Below, one piece after another: positions 1 through 8,184 of a stretch of 13,628 bases of DNA. Positions within the stretch are counted from its first letter, which is position 1. Every line of letters starts with the position of its first letter. Made by a program: the position numbers and the translations under genes. The stretch covers positions 1-13,628 of the forward strand of contig DASYAN010000372.1 in assembly GCA_036501345.1 (NCBI GenBank), in the 5' to 3' direction. The stretch comes from DASYAN01 sp036501345 (GTDB taxonomy: Bacteria; Chloroflexota; Ktedonobacteria; Ktedonobacterales; Ktedonobacteraceae). Under the pieces are notes generated by a model that made no database searches, was not told the DNA's origin, and saw nothing but the letters and a program-made list of their open reading frames with translations.

Positions 1-47
1 TTCCATGTATCAAGAGGCATCTTAGCAAGAAAGGAAAACCAACCAAA

Positions 48-278
48 ATGCCGAGGGACGAAGAGGAAGATATGACGATTTACAAAGTCGTCGTTAATCA
101 CGAGGAGCAATATTCCATCTGGTCAGCCAATCGTGAAAACCCACTGGGATGGCAAGACGCGGGCAAAAGTGGTCTGAAGTCCGAGTGCTTGGCCTACATC
201 AAGGAGGTCTGGACAGATATGCGACCTCTCAGTTTACGTAAGCACATGGAAGAACAGGCAAAACAGAATCAGAGTTGA
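48..278 (+). CDS. MbtH family protein (NRPS adenylation-domain chaperone)
   Basis: A 76-residue protein of normal MbtH length. Family hallmarks are visible: EEQYSIW near residues 19-25, NPLGWQDAGKSG around 31-42 and the C-terminal EVWTDMRPLSLR block around 53-64, including the Trp residues that contact adenylation domains. MbtH-like proteins bind NRPS adenylation domains and allow their folding or activity in the cytoplasm; they have no catalysis of their own. The start at 48 keeps the usual acidic N-terminal leader before the TIYKVVVN strand. An alternative ATG at 72 has a purine-rich GAGGAAG upstream, so the start is slightly uncertain. It precedes two small genes on the same strand, which suggests it is part of an NRPS operon whose upstream genes lie outside the window. 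Confidence 0.95.
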   Translation: MPRDEEEDMTIYKVVVNHEEQYSIWSANRENPLGWQDAGKSGLKSECLAYIKEVWTDMRPLSLRKHMEEQAKQNQS

Positions 279-345
279 CTACTTTTTATAAATGGGACTC
301 AGGGAGAAGGCTCAATATTGATCAAGTATGTATTCAGGAGGTAAC

Positions 346-621
346 ATGACCAGAAAGTACTGTAAGGCCTACTGTTTGAGAGACCTCAGGCAATTTCATT
401 ACTGGACGGAAAAACGAGAGGAGAACGCACCAGAACTCACTGATGATCAAATTGTCTACCTCTGGGACGATTTAACAGTTGTAAGGAGCCCCATCATTCC
501 TGAGAAAGATGTCTTATTTGATATGATGACTCCCGAGTGGCAGGAGTTCTGCAATATGACCCTTCAATTCAAAATTCCGCAAGAACTGCGTTATGCCTAT
601 GAAAGCAGCACAGGGCAATAA
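346..621 (+). CDS. Small uncharacterised protein next to MbtH
   Basis: This encodes 91 residues. I chose the ATG at 346 because AGGAGG lies just upstream (about 335-340), while the earlier in-frame ATG at 328 has no such site. The protein is soluble, rich in aromatic and acidic residues, with YLWDDLTVVRSPI around residues 40-52 and MTPEWQEFC around 61-69; no signal peptide or membrane segment is visible. I do not recognise a named domain. It lies 67 bp after the MbtH gene and 90 bp before the next small gene, all on the same strand, so it is probably co-transcribed and may be a natural-product accessory protein; that role is inferred from position only. Confidence 0.75.
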   Translation: MTRKYCKAYCLRDLRQFHYWTEKREENAPELTDDQIVYLWDDLTVVRSPIIPEKDVLFDMMTPEWQEFCNMTLQFKIPQELRYAYESSTGQ

Positions 622-711
622 CCAAGGGCCCGATGGACAGGGCGTAGCCTCCGTCCAGCAAGTTTGAGTTACAACTTACCACGGCACTTCTCAATAGAAG
701 GAGTATTTCTC

Positions 712-1047
712 ATGGATGATCTTGTGCAGCGTCTCTCTGAGGGAGACCACCCTATAGCCGTCGGGGGACCAAAGCCTTCACTTGAAGAGTTCAAGAAACG
801 CGTTGAAGAGATGGGCTACGTCTTCATTAAATTCACTGATACGCGGGGGGGGACCGACCTGGGAGTACACGTTGATAAAGTTGCCACTGACCTCAGCCGG
901 GCCAACTTTGATCAACAGAACGGGACAGCCCATGTTGAAGGGACGCTCATCCTGAACTATGTCAAAGTGCGTTGTATCGCTGACATTGCTTTAGGAACGC
1001 TCCAAGGGACTGGACATCTGATTGCCTTGGAAGAAGTCCATCCCTAA
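712..1047 (+). CDS. Small uncharacterised protein, third gene of MbtH group
   Basis: This encodes 111 residues. The reading frame stays open upstream to 664, but the ATG at 712 follows an AGAAGGAG site (about 698-705) at normal spacing and is the better start. The protein has a helical N-terminal third, then a probable beta-rich part with GTDLGVHVD around residues 47-55 and GTAHVEGTLILNYVKVRC around 72-89, read as alternating strands. No catalytic motif, signal peptide or membrane segment is visible and I cannot name the family. Position after MbtH and the previous small gene suggests a shared operon with a biosynthetic role, which is inference. Confidence 0.75.
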   Translation: MDDLVQRLSEGDHPIAVGGPKPSLEEFKKRVEEMGYVFIKFTDTRGGTDLGVHVDKVATDLSRANFDQQNGTAHVEGTLILNYVKVRCIADIALGTLQGTGHLIALEEVHP

Positions 1048-1469
1048 TTCTCGATTTTTCTTATCCAGCCCACATTCCGCAGTTATTTTTGGGAGATCGC
1101 TTCCGAAGGTGGTTTACATTGCAGAGATAGTCGTAATCTCAGCTTTGCAAAGCTACTTAGTTGGTCATCTCGTAATTGGATTGCTGTAAGCTAATGGCTT
1201 CCCGAGTTCAATGATAGCTTTGTCAATGGCAAATTATTTGCAGGTTGACCCACTTAGTACACAACCGCAGAAAAAAGATTCGGAATTCGTACCTCTGAGC
1301 ACGGCCTCGTTTCAGGTGGCAAGAGCATTGATACGATTGCTAATTAGAATCCTTCTTTTGTGGTGCTGTACTTAGGGAGCCATTCTCGATTCAAACTGAG
1401 AAATGTGGGATCTAGTTCCAAACCTACCCTGATCGAGAGCCGAGGCTCGCTGATGAGAAGGAGATCCTC
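1048..1469 (+). other. Non-coding gap
   Basis: No convincing gene is visible on either strand. The minus-strand frame at 1344-1610 overlaps the next gene and looks like its shadow. A 14-bp palindrome AGCTTTGCAAAGCT lies at about 1141-1154. An AAGGAG site at the right end serves the next reading frame. I see no clear terminator after the small-gene group. Confidence 0.5.
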
Positions 1470-1813
1470 ATGGAGCAGTATGTCAGCACAATCATAACTG
1501 GGGTACGAGCAAAGTGCCTCATTGACCGACTCGCACGGTTTGAGCAGCCCTATGTTGATACCTCCAGACTGATCTTCCAGGCCAAGGGTATTTCTATTGG
1601 TCGTCGTCACCTGTTTACTTACATGATCCGAACAGGACTGGTGTTCTGGGCCTGGTCAAAAGAAACCTGGGTGGAAGTCATCCAAACAGTGCTAAGGAAG
1701 GAACAGCCTCAAGGCGTATGCCTGCGGATGCGGATGCTGACATATCTCTTCAGCAATGGCCTGTACGTAGGAGCATTGACTGCCTATGGCTTCATGACTG
1801 ATATCATCTTTGG

Positions 1814-2571
1814 GTGTGCCACATAGACGCTTGTTAGATCCCTTTCGGAGAAAGGAGGGGTTGAGAGGAAAGACCCCTAAGACGGTCGCTTACATTGGAG
1901 GGGAAACCCAAAGAGGACTGTAGCATGCGACGAAGGCAGACATGTCCGAAGGCGTTTACGGCAAGGTCTGCGTGTCTTGCGCGTCATGGTGAAGCTACAT
2001 TGCCAAACCTTGCCTACCAGCGGCGGAATGGTACGCCCATTGTTGTACATAGCGCCTGTTGCAACGTTCCCGAAATATACCGAGGTTCTCTAGACTAGTA
2101 AAATACTCTCTTCGGGAAGCGATGGGAAGTGATCCCATTGAAGGAGGCGAAAGGGTACCTAAAACTGCGCTAGAACGTCTGACAAGTGAGAATGCGGGAA
2201 ACGCTACGGGACGCGCGTCCTACGAGTTCGGCCCCCCATAGTAATCGCAGGAGTCACGACCTGCCAGGAAGGTTGGGAAAGCCAAACGTAGGGCAAAGGG
2301 GCAACGCTTGAAAGAGCGCCAGAGGACACCCTTTGACAAAGGTGCTCAGGGTAGGTGTCATCGAGTTGAGTGGAGAAAGGGGCGCGTGATGCGTGAAGCC
2401 CGCACTATCCTGCAACTCTTACGTGAACGAGGCAAGACGAAAGCCGAAGTCCGTTCACGGAAAGTATGATGCTGGAAAGCTTATTGCATTGAAAGGTGCA
2501 TGACGGGTGTGGAGGAAGGGGATCAAAAAAGGATCACAGGAATAGGGTACCTCGTCGGCCTCCCATCCTAC
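1814..2571 (+). mobile_element. ORF-less group II intron
   Basis: It starts GTGTG, as group II introns do (GUGYG), and two hairpins follow 27 nt later. A 14-nt block at 2249-2262 (AGGAGTCACGACCT) is identical to 8040-8053 in the second intron of this window. Domain IV is only a small hairpin (stem 2422-2429 with 2452-2459) and holds no protein gene. Domain V is at 2475-2511 and a domain VI-like stretch follows. The 3' end is not settled: positions 2550 and 2571 both end in AC (the usual AY) and both keep the host frame. The intron is about 740-760 nt. Lacking its own reverse transcriptase, it would need a protein acting in trans to move. It could still self-splice. Confidence 0.8.
2475..2511 (+). 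ncRNA. Domain V of first group II intron
   Basis: The sequence has the AGC catalytic triad region (GAAAGC), an upper stem TGCATT/GGTGCA closed by a GAAA tetraloop, a two-base bulge (TG) and a weaker, G-U-rich lower stem with one mismatch. This is the catalytic hairpin layout of group II introns. Confidence 0.8.
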
Positions 2572-2882
2572 AAAGACCAGGATCAATGCGGAAGTAGACA
2601 AGCTGTGCATGCTACTCATCAGTATCGGCTACGAACAGGGACGAACTAGGCATCAGCAATTTCGCTGGCTTTATGCTTTGATGCTTCTGGCAAATCACCA
2701 TCCGGTTATAGAGGAAATTCCAGCCTCAGCACTTGTCACTGTAGATACATTATTAGTTGCATGGTGAGCTTCGGGAGTATTCGAGGACGCCGAGCATTGC
2801 TACAACTGCAACTGTCCTTGTGTGAACTGGGGATTCTTGATGAGCCAGCCATTCTGGTCTCCATGAAAGAAGCCTCCTTATA

Positions 2883-3343
2883 GAAACACTGGAAGGATAG
2901 ATCAAAAGAGAGGTGTCTTAGTACATTCTAATAGTTATCTTCAGAAATGGATAAATCATGTTCCTAATGAATTGCAAAAATAGATGCAAATTCGCTCGTG
3001 AGCTGTTGGACCGAAAGGTTGTTTGCTTGACTCTAGGAGCCATTTCACATGGATGGGCTGCTTTAGCCTGAAACGCCTTCTGAAGGCCTTTTCAAGGTGC
3101 AAGTGACAGATTTGTTCGTCTCAAGTGGCCTTTGTCTACGGAGCGGATGGCTCCAGAAGTCTTTTTAACTGAACAGTGCAAGATGGCTTATAAAGCCAAG
3201 CAAACAGGCTCTTACTAAATATGCGTTCTAGCAATTCCGAGACTGAACGTCTACTGTCATTTGATTTGTTTGACTTTTGTGATCTTGGACTGGATCTCTT
3301 GTCCTTGATGCTGTTGCAGTTGTAATTCATATAGGAGAGTTTC
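2883..3343 (+). other. Gap before the monooxygenase gene
   Basis: No substantial gene is visible. One short frame at 3221-3325 codes 34 residues (MRSSNSETERLLSFDLFDFC, then a leucine-rich end); it has no ribosome binding site and ends 18 bp before the monooxygenase start. It may be chance. The last 15 bases carry the AGGAGAG site used by the next gene. I see no clear promoter. Confidence 0.4.
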
Positions 3344-4369
3344 GTGTTATACCCATTTAGTTTGTATTGTTTGATTCCTGGTATCGATCGGTTTTCGTTA
3401 CTTCCTCATGAGTACCTTTCTAAGGTCATAGAGACCGCTCAGATGTCAGAACGGTATCACTATACTGGTGCACTGATTCACTACAATCACTTAACTCTCA
3501 GCCCGTGGATTATTGCAACTACGGTGATCGAGCATACTTCATCTCATGTCCCATTGATAGCTCTACAGCCTGCTACAATGCCACCGTTCACCGTTGCTAA
3601 GATAGTTCAGAGCATTGGGATCATGTATGGTCGTAAGGTTGCGTTGAACGTCGTCGCAGGGGCCTCTAAGAACGAAGTAGGCCAGATTGACGATATCGTT
3701 GACCATGACCAGCGATACGAGCGGATGAGAGAATACATCGAGGTTATTCGCATGCTCAGCGTAGCAGATGGGCCAGTCACGTATCATGGCAATTTCTACA
3801 ATTTGCGCTCTCTCGATATGAAGCCAGCGCTACCCGCTGGACTCGTGCCCAGCATTTTTGTTGCCGGATCATCGACTGCAGGTGCACAGGTTGCACTCAA
3901 TGTAGCCGATGTTGCGGTAACACATCCTCAGCCGGTAGGACTGTTTAATCAGCAAATAGTAAGCCCGTTGACTCGAGGGAATGTTAACATAGGCATACGA
4001 GTAGGCATCGTTGCAAGATCGGAGGCTTCGCAAGCGTGGGAAGAAGCACGTGCACGGTTCCCACTCACACGTATTGGGAACGTTAGAACTATTCAACAGC
4101 GCAGCTCTGATTCACAGTGGATCAAAGATCTTGCGCAGCTGGCTCTCAAAGGAGAGATCTACGACAACGTGTTTTGGATGGGGGCTTATCATAGTGGTAA
4201 GGCCAACTGCCCTTATCTAGTAGGTGCCTACGACCAGATTGCTCAGTACATAGCGCAATATATCAAGCTAGGTGTGCGGGAGATTCTCGTTGATGGCCCG
4301 TTCGGGGAGGATGAATTCATCCACACAGATGAGGTATTCCAGCGCGTCGTTTACGACATGAAGAATTAA
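3344..4369 (+). CDS. Luciferase-like (LLM class) flavin-dependent monooxygenase
   Basis: A 341-residue protein of the bacterial luciferase-like fold, closest in feel to alkanesulfonate monooxygenase (SsuD)-type members. Family signs are the N-terminal TGALIHYNHL strand (41-50), ALNVVAGAS (100-107) followed by DHDQRYERMREYIEV (120-134), and a phosphate-binding SSTAGAQVA stretch further on. Such enzymes use FMNH2 and O2 to hydroxylate or oxidise a substrate and are frequent tailoring enzymes in NRPS/PKS clusters. The start is GTG at 3344 with AGGAGAG a few bases upstream. The C-terminal codons overlap sequence that also reads as IS3 orfA in another frame (from 4357), so the last few residues may derive from an insertion junction. 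The natural substrate cannot be seen. Confidence 0.88.
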   Translation: MLYPFSLYCLIPGIDRFSLLPHEYLSKVIETAQMSERYHYTGALIHYNHLTLSPWIIATTVIEHTSSHVPLIALQPATMPPFTVAKIVQSIGIMYGRKVALNVVAGASKNEVGQIDDIVDHDQRYERMREYIEVIRMLSVADGPVTYHGNFYNLRSLDMKPALPAGLVPSIFVAGSSTAGAQVALNVADVAVTHPQPVGLFNQQIVSPLTRGNVNIGIRVGIVARSEASQAWEEARARFPLTRIGNVRTIQQRSSDSQWIKDLAQLALKGEIYDNVFWMGAYHSGKANCPYLVGAYDQIAQYIAQYIKLGVREILVDGPFGEDEFIHTDEVFQRVVYDMKN

Positions 4370-5246
4370 GGCAACTAAAACGAGAATATGAGATTTTCAA
4401 AAAAGAAAGGGATATAATTAAAAAAGCGATACGCATCTTCGCGTAGTCCCAGCCACGAAGTATACCTTCATTGCCGCTCATCAGCAGGCATTTCCGATCA
4501 AGCGTATGTGTGAAGTGTTGGGTGTCTCGGAAAGTGGCTATTACACTTGGCGCAAACGGGGAGATGAGCGGTTGGCTAAGCTGATCGAAGATGCGTATCA
4601 CAAAAATAGACAGGTGTATGGCAGTCCGCGTCTACATGCAGATTTGAAATAGCAAGATATGCACGGCACGCGTAAGATGATTGCGCGATTGATGCGTGAG
4701 TATGGAATTAATGCAAAAGCGAAATGACGTCGTGTCAATACAACCGATAGTCAGCACAAGAATCCGGGTGCACCCAATCTGCTGCAGCGCGATTTCACTG
4801 TTGATGCACCTAATACCAAATGAGTGGCAGATATTACAGGCATTGAGATACGGGAAGGGGATGGCTCTCGCCTATCGGCAATTGCCGATATTTTCTCTCG
4901 ACTCGTCGTTGGCTCTTCGATGGGAAAGGAACGAGACGAACAATTGGTGACAAAAGCTGGTGTAATGGCACTGGAGCAGCGGCACCCACTAGCTGGTCTC
5001 GTGGACCGTTCGGATCGCGGGAGAAGAGTATTCTAGCCAGGGATATCTTGCTATGCTCTTTGAGCAAAGCATTCACAGTATGAGTAGAAAAGGTGATTAT
5101 TACAATAACGCGCTCATGGAATCCTTCTTTTGGAACGCGTCATCTAATGAATGTGTTGAACGCCGAAAACATCAGAACACGAGCAGAAGCGAGAAAATCT
5201 GTTTTCAAATATATTGAGGTATTTTACGTGCGATCCGTTCAGCCGA
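4357..5246 (+). pseudogene. Decayed IS3-family transposase (orfA tail plus orfB), 5' part
   Basis: From 4357 a frame reads EELRQLKREYEIFKKERD then KKAIRIFA and stops at 4446: the coiled-coil C-terminus of an IS3 orfA. OrfB follows from about 4447 (FIAAHQQAFPIKRMCEVLGV, the SGYYTWRKRG motif), then VYGSPRLHADLK. The DDE region is readable across frames: ADITGI (first Asp), VDRSDRG (second Asp) and ALMESFFWN (Glu), then EARKSVFKYIEVFY in another frame. Several in-frame stops (for example at about 4650 and 4725) and frameshifts show it is dead. The orfA N-terminus and left terminal repeat are missing, apparently lost at the junction with the monooxygenase gene. A group II intron interrupts it at 5247 and a short 3' remnant resumes near 8274. 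Confidence 0.85.
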
Positions 5247-5371
5247 GTGTGACCCGATAACTACCGTTGTGATGTAAGGCGAAATTCCTTACCCGCGAAG
5301 TGAGCGCGGACAGCATCCCTCCGCCAGTGCGACTGGACATCAATTTGGCGAAGCGAGGGAGGATATGGAGG

Positions 5372-5405
5372 AGAAGCATAAGTCTCATAGAAGCATAAGT
5401 CTCAT
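5372..5405 (+). repeat. 17-bp tandem duplication in inner intron
   Basis: Two adjacent identical copies of AGAAGCATAAGTCTCAT lie at 5372-5388 and 5389-5405, in domain I of the inner intron. One copy is probably a recent slippage duplication, which could disturb folding. Confidence 0.95.
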
Positions 5406-6522
5406 ATGAAGCTCTTCTAGCTAGTTGACCATGACCAGGAGACGAATGTACGTTTGAACCATCGTTAACGGGACCAAGCCTACGGAGGCTAAAAGGCTTG
5501 ACCAAAATGGTACTGACCGTGATAAACCTATCACCATGCAGAAGACCTTTCGGGTTGGTTTTCTGCTCACTCATGAGAAGTCCGGTGGATAGTACAGGTC
5601 TAAGGCAACGCAAAACACAACAGTGGAACGGGATAACTTTCAAATCAGCTCTCATCGGTGGTCGATACGGTGAGCAGGTGTCCAGACCGCAAGCGATTTG
5701 AGAGGAGGATTGTCGAAAAAGCCAACGCCTGGGGTAATGCCCAGGATACGCTGACGTCGACACAATGATATGGAAGAAAGAGGCACAAGTCAGATGGCAG
5801 AAAGGAAAGCACCCAAGAACAAGCCTGTGCTTGATCCTGAGAGTGAGACTTGGAACAAGCTTCCCTGGCGTAAGCTAGAGAAACATTGTTTTCGCATCCA
5901 AAAGCGCATCTTTCGAGCCAGTCAGCGTGGCAATACCAGAGCAGTCCACAAACTCCAAAAATTGTTGATGAAGTCTCAAGCAGCCAGGCTTTTGGCAGTT
6001 CGTCGGGTCACACAGGAGAACCAAGGCAAGAAAACTGCAGGCATCGACGGGGTCAAATCCGTCAAACCAGCACAACGTCTGGCCATGGCAAACCACATTC
6101 ACCCGAAGAACTGGAAAGATACATCCCCGCCGGTGCGCAGGGTATGGATACCGAAGCCTGGGAAAACCGAGAAGCGTCCTCTCGGGATTCCTGTCATGGT
6201 TGAGCGGGCCCGGCAACATCTCGCCAAACTGGCCCTCGAACCAGAATGGGAAGCTCGATTTGAACCCAATTCATACGGGTTCCGACCAGGACGCTCATGT
6301 CACGATGCTATCGAAGGGATCTTCAATGCGATCAAGCAAAAGGACAAATATGTCCTGGATGCCGATCTCAAAGGAGCATTCGATAACATTAATCAACAAA
6401 AACTGCTTAACAAGCTTAAGTCGTACCCTACTCTAAAACGTGTCATCCGAGCGTGGCTCAAGGCGGGGGCTATCGATAAGAGAGCTTTTGAAGAGACCAC
6501 AAGCGGTACCCCGCAAGGAGGA

Positions 6523-6574
6523 TTATGCAAAGCTTTGCATAACCCGCCTTATGCAAAGCTTTGCATAAGGCGGG
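6523..6574 (+). repeat. 52-bp double-palindrome insertion in the RT gene
   Basis: A perfect 20-bp palindrome TTATGCAAAGCTTTGCATAA (6523-6542) is followed by a perfect 32-bp palindrome (6543-6574) made of the same 20-bp core flanked by CCCGCC and GGCGGG. Removing exactly 52 bp restores the codons for PQGGVASPLL, a core RT motif. Since 52 is not a multiple of 3, the insertion shifts the frame. It looks like a miniature palindromic mobile repeat; no target-site duplication is visible and no second copy lies in this window. Confidence 0.93.
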
Positions 6575-7570
6575 GTGGCATCTCCTTTGCTCATGAACAT
6601 AGCCTTACACGGCATCGAGACAGCAATCCAAGGAGCCTTCTCCTACAAAGAAGGAAGTCCTCAAGTGATCCGCTACGCCGATGATCTGGTGATTCTTCAT
6701 CCGACGGAGGCAGGAGTCCACAAAGCGAAACACCTTCTGGAAACGTGGTTATGCACGATGGGATTAGTATTGAAACCCAGTAAAACCAAACTCACCCACA
6801 CCCTCCAGTCCTACCAGGGACAGGTGGGATTTGATTTTCTGGGGTGGACCATCCGACAATTCCCGGTAGGAAAAACCCACACGGGAAAGAACACACGAGG
6901 CAAACCACTTGGTTTCAAAACGATTATCGTTCCCAGTAAAGAGGCCGTCAAACGTCACATTACTGGCATGAAAGAGATCATCAAGAGAAATCAAGCGGCT
7001 TCACAGGACAAGCTCATCAAAGAGCTGAACCGCTTCAATCGAGGATGGGCCAATTACCACCGCAGAACGGTTGCATCAAAAACCTTTCATCGATGTGACC
7101 ATATCTTGTATCTGCAACTGAGAAGATGGGCCAAACGCCGCCACCCCAACAAAGGGATGCGATGGATCGTGAACAAATACTGGCATGTGCAAGAAGGAAA
7201 GGAGTGGAACTTTCGAAGCCAGCAAACAGCACTGTGGAAACACGGGCAGGCACACGTCCAGCGACATATCAAGGTGAAGGGAACGGCAAGTCCCTATGAT
7301 GGGAAGATGGCCTATTGGAGCCAGCGATTACGCACCCATCCGATGTTTAATGGGGTGAAAGGTGCCCTCTTGTGCAAACAGCAAGGGAAATGTCGTTGGT
7401 GTGGGTTGCTCTTACAAGATACGGATGTGGTCGAAATCGATCACATTACCCCAAAGGCGCAAGGTGGGGGAGAAGAACTGAGGAACAAATGCCTTCTCCA
7501 CAGACATTGCCATGATGACCGGCACGCTGAGCGTGCCAATGGTATCTCTGACAAAGACTGTATCATTGAG

Positions 7571-7604
7571 GAGCCGGATGAAGGGAAACATTCATGTCCG
7601 GTGT
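7571..7604 (+). ncRNA. Domain V of inner group II intron
   Basis: The sequence begins GAGCCGGATGAA and ends TTCATGTCCGGTGTG. CCGG pairs with CCGG and ATGAA with TTCAT, leaving a two-base bulge (GT) and the AGC triad at the base. It is translated as EPDEGKHSCPV, the usual way CL-type intron proteins end. Confidence 0.85.
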
Positions 7605-8184
7605 GCGCCGTGAGGCGCGTTGTGATATCCCTGCCGGAGGCAGGAGGAATGAGAGAAGAGATTCCTGGGTTATCAGTCTACCTGGAAGCGAAAGCGGAAG
7701 GGGACAAAGCAGACTGAGTAAGCGGTACATACTCGAAGGCGTTGTAGAGTAGGGTATCCGTAGGACCCGCTCGCTATGGGTAGAGCTAGACTGCCCGAAC
7801 TCCAATCCTAACGGGGTGCATTGGACCACCCATCGGAAGAACGCTTGAAACCGATGTCACGCCCTTCTTTGGCTTGAACCGGAGGCCGGAGAACCTCTCT
7901 GAGCGTGAACGAGGACCAACGAGGTCTATCAAGGGATAAGTGGAGGCCCTAAGGTGAGCTAGTACGTATCACAACGACGTACCACGGGATCACCTACACA
8001 GCGCGAGCTGCATGGTGACAGAGCCGCCATATGAGTCGTAGGAGTCACGACCTACCAGGGAGATCGGGAGATCCGATCGCAGGGCAAAGGGCGGCAGGAG
8101 GAACAAGTCTGAACTGCCAGGGTTGCAAGGCCGCGTAATGCGTAAGACCTTGCTTATTCCCAAAGCTATGATCTGTTTCCTCTA

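Larger units (their letters stand above)
1470..2882 (+). pseudogene. Integrase-like reading frame split by a group II intron, then frameshifted
   Basis: The 5' exon (1470-1813) starts with ATG after AAGGAG and codes 114 residues plus two bases. Joining it to the 3' exon at 2572 (or 2551, same frame) continues the frame to TGA at 2765-2767, giving about 179-186 residues. Unspliced, the frame stops at 1826. After 2767 a shifted frame stays open to about 2882 and reads like a continuation (ALLQLQLSLCELGILDEP), so a frameshift is likely. The sequence resembles, from memory, the long N-terminal regions of Ktedonobacteria tyrosine recombinases; no catalytic Arg-His-Arg-Tyr region is present, so that part has been lost. 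The integrase assignment is moderate to low; the split by the intron is much firmer. Confidence 0.5.
5327..7681 (+). mobile_element. Inner group II intron encoding a reverse transcriptase
   Basis: It starts GTGCGACTGG at 5327 and ends GTCTAC at 7681. About 440 nt of RNA domains I-III come first, then the maturase gene in domain IV (from 5770), domain V (7571-7604) and a domain VI-like region whose outer stem TGATA/TATCA lies at about 7622-7626 and 7670-7674. The protein carries an HNH domain and its C-terminus is translated through domain V, a habit of chloroplast-like (CL) group II introns. Both boundaries were set by comparing the surrounding outer intron with the first intron of the window: removing exactly this segment restores matching spacing. 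The domain V sequence differs from that of the two ORF-less introns, so it is of another lineage. A 17-bp duplication and a 52-bp palindromic insertion suggest it is decaying. Confidence 0.8.
5770..7717 (+). pseudogene. ltrA: Group II intron reverse transcriptase/maturase with HNH, broken by insertion
   Basis: The first frame (5770-6522) holds the RT N-terminal region (QKRIFRASQRGN, about 44-55; GKKTAGIDG, 86-94), the finger motif RPLGIP (136-141), SYGFRPGRSCHDA (168-180) and the catalytic strand DADLKGAFDNI (197-207), ending at PQGG (248-251). The second frame resumes at GTG 6575 with VASPLLMNIALHG, YADD (residues 34-37 of this part), the maturase domain X and an HNH nuclease (CRWC at 273, EIDHI, then LLHRHCHDD ending near 314). 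Between them is a 52-bp palindromic insertion (6523-6574) that shifts the frame, with a stop at 6682-6684. Without it the gene would code about 631 residues, usual for this family. An in-frame ATG at 5794 is an alternative start. The C-terminus runs through domain V and 36 bp past the intron end. Confidence 0.93.

Noticed and set aside
1895..2241. Short plus-strand frames within the first intron
   Set aside because: They fall in domains I-III of the group II intron and show no protein features.
5228..5246. GTGCG at 5228 as the 5' end of the outer intron, giving an inner intron starting at 5247
   Set aside because: The segment reads on as IS3 coding sequence after EVFY, and alignment with the first intron puts the outer start at 5247 (27 nt before the first hairpin in both) and the inner start at 5327.
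5239..5763. A 174-codon minus-strand frame
   Set aside because: It lies across intron RNA domains of both introns, has no recognisable domain and no ribosome binding site; it is a by-product of structured RNA sequence.
6523..6574. The palindromes as a transcription terminator
   Set aside because: There is no T-run after either stem and the site is inside a coding motif; removal restores the gene, so insertion explains it better.
7035..7272. Several overlapping minus-strand frames
   Set aside because: All are antisense shadows of the maturase gene.
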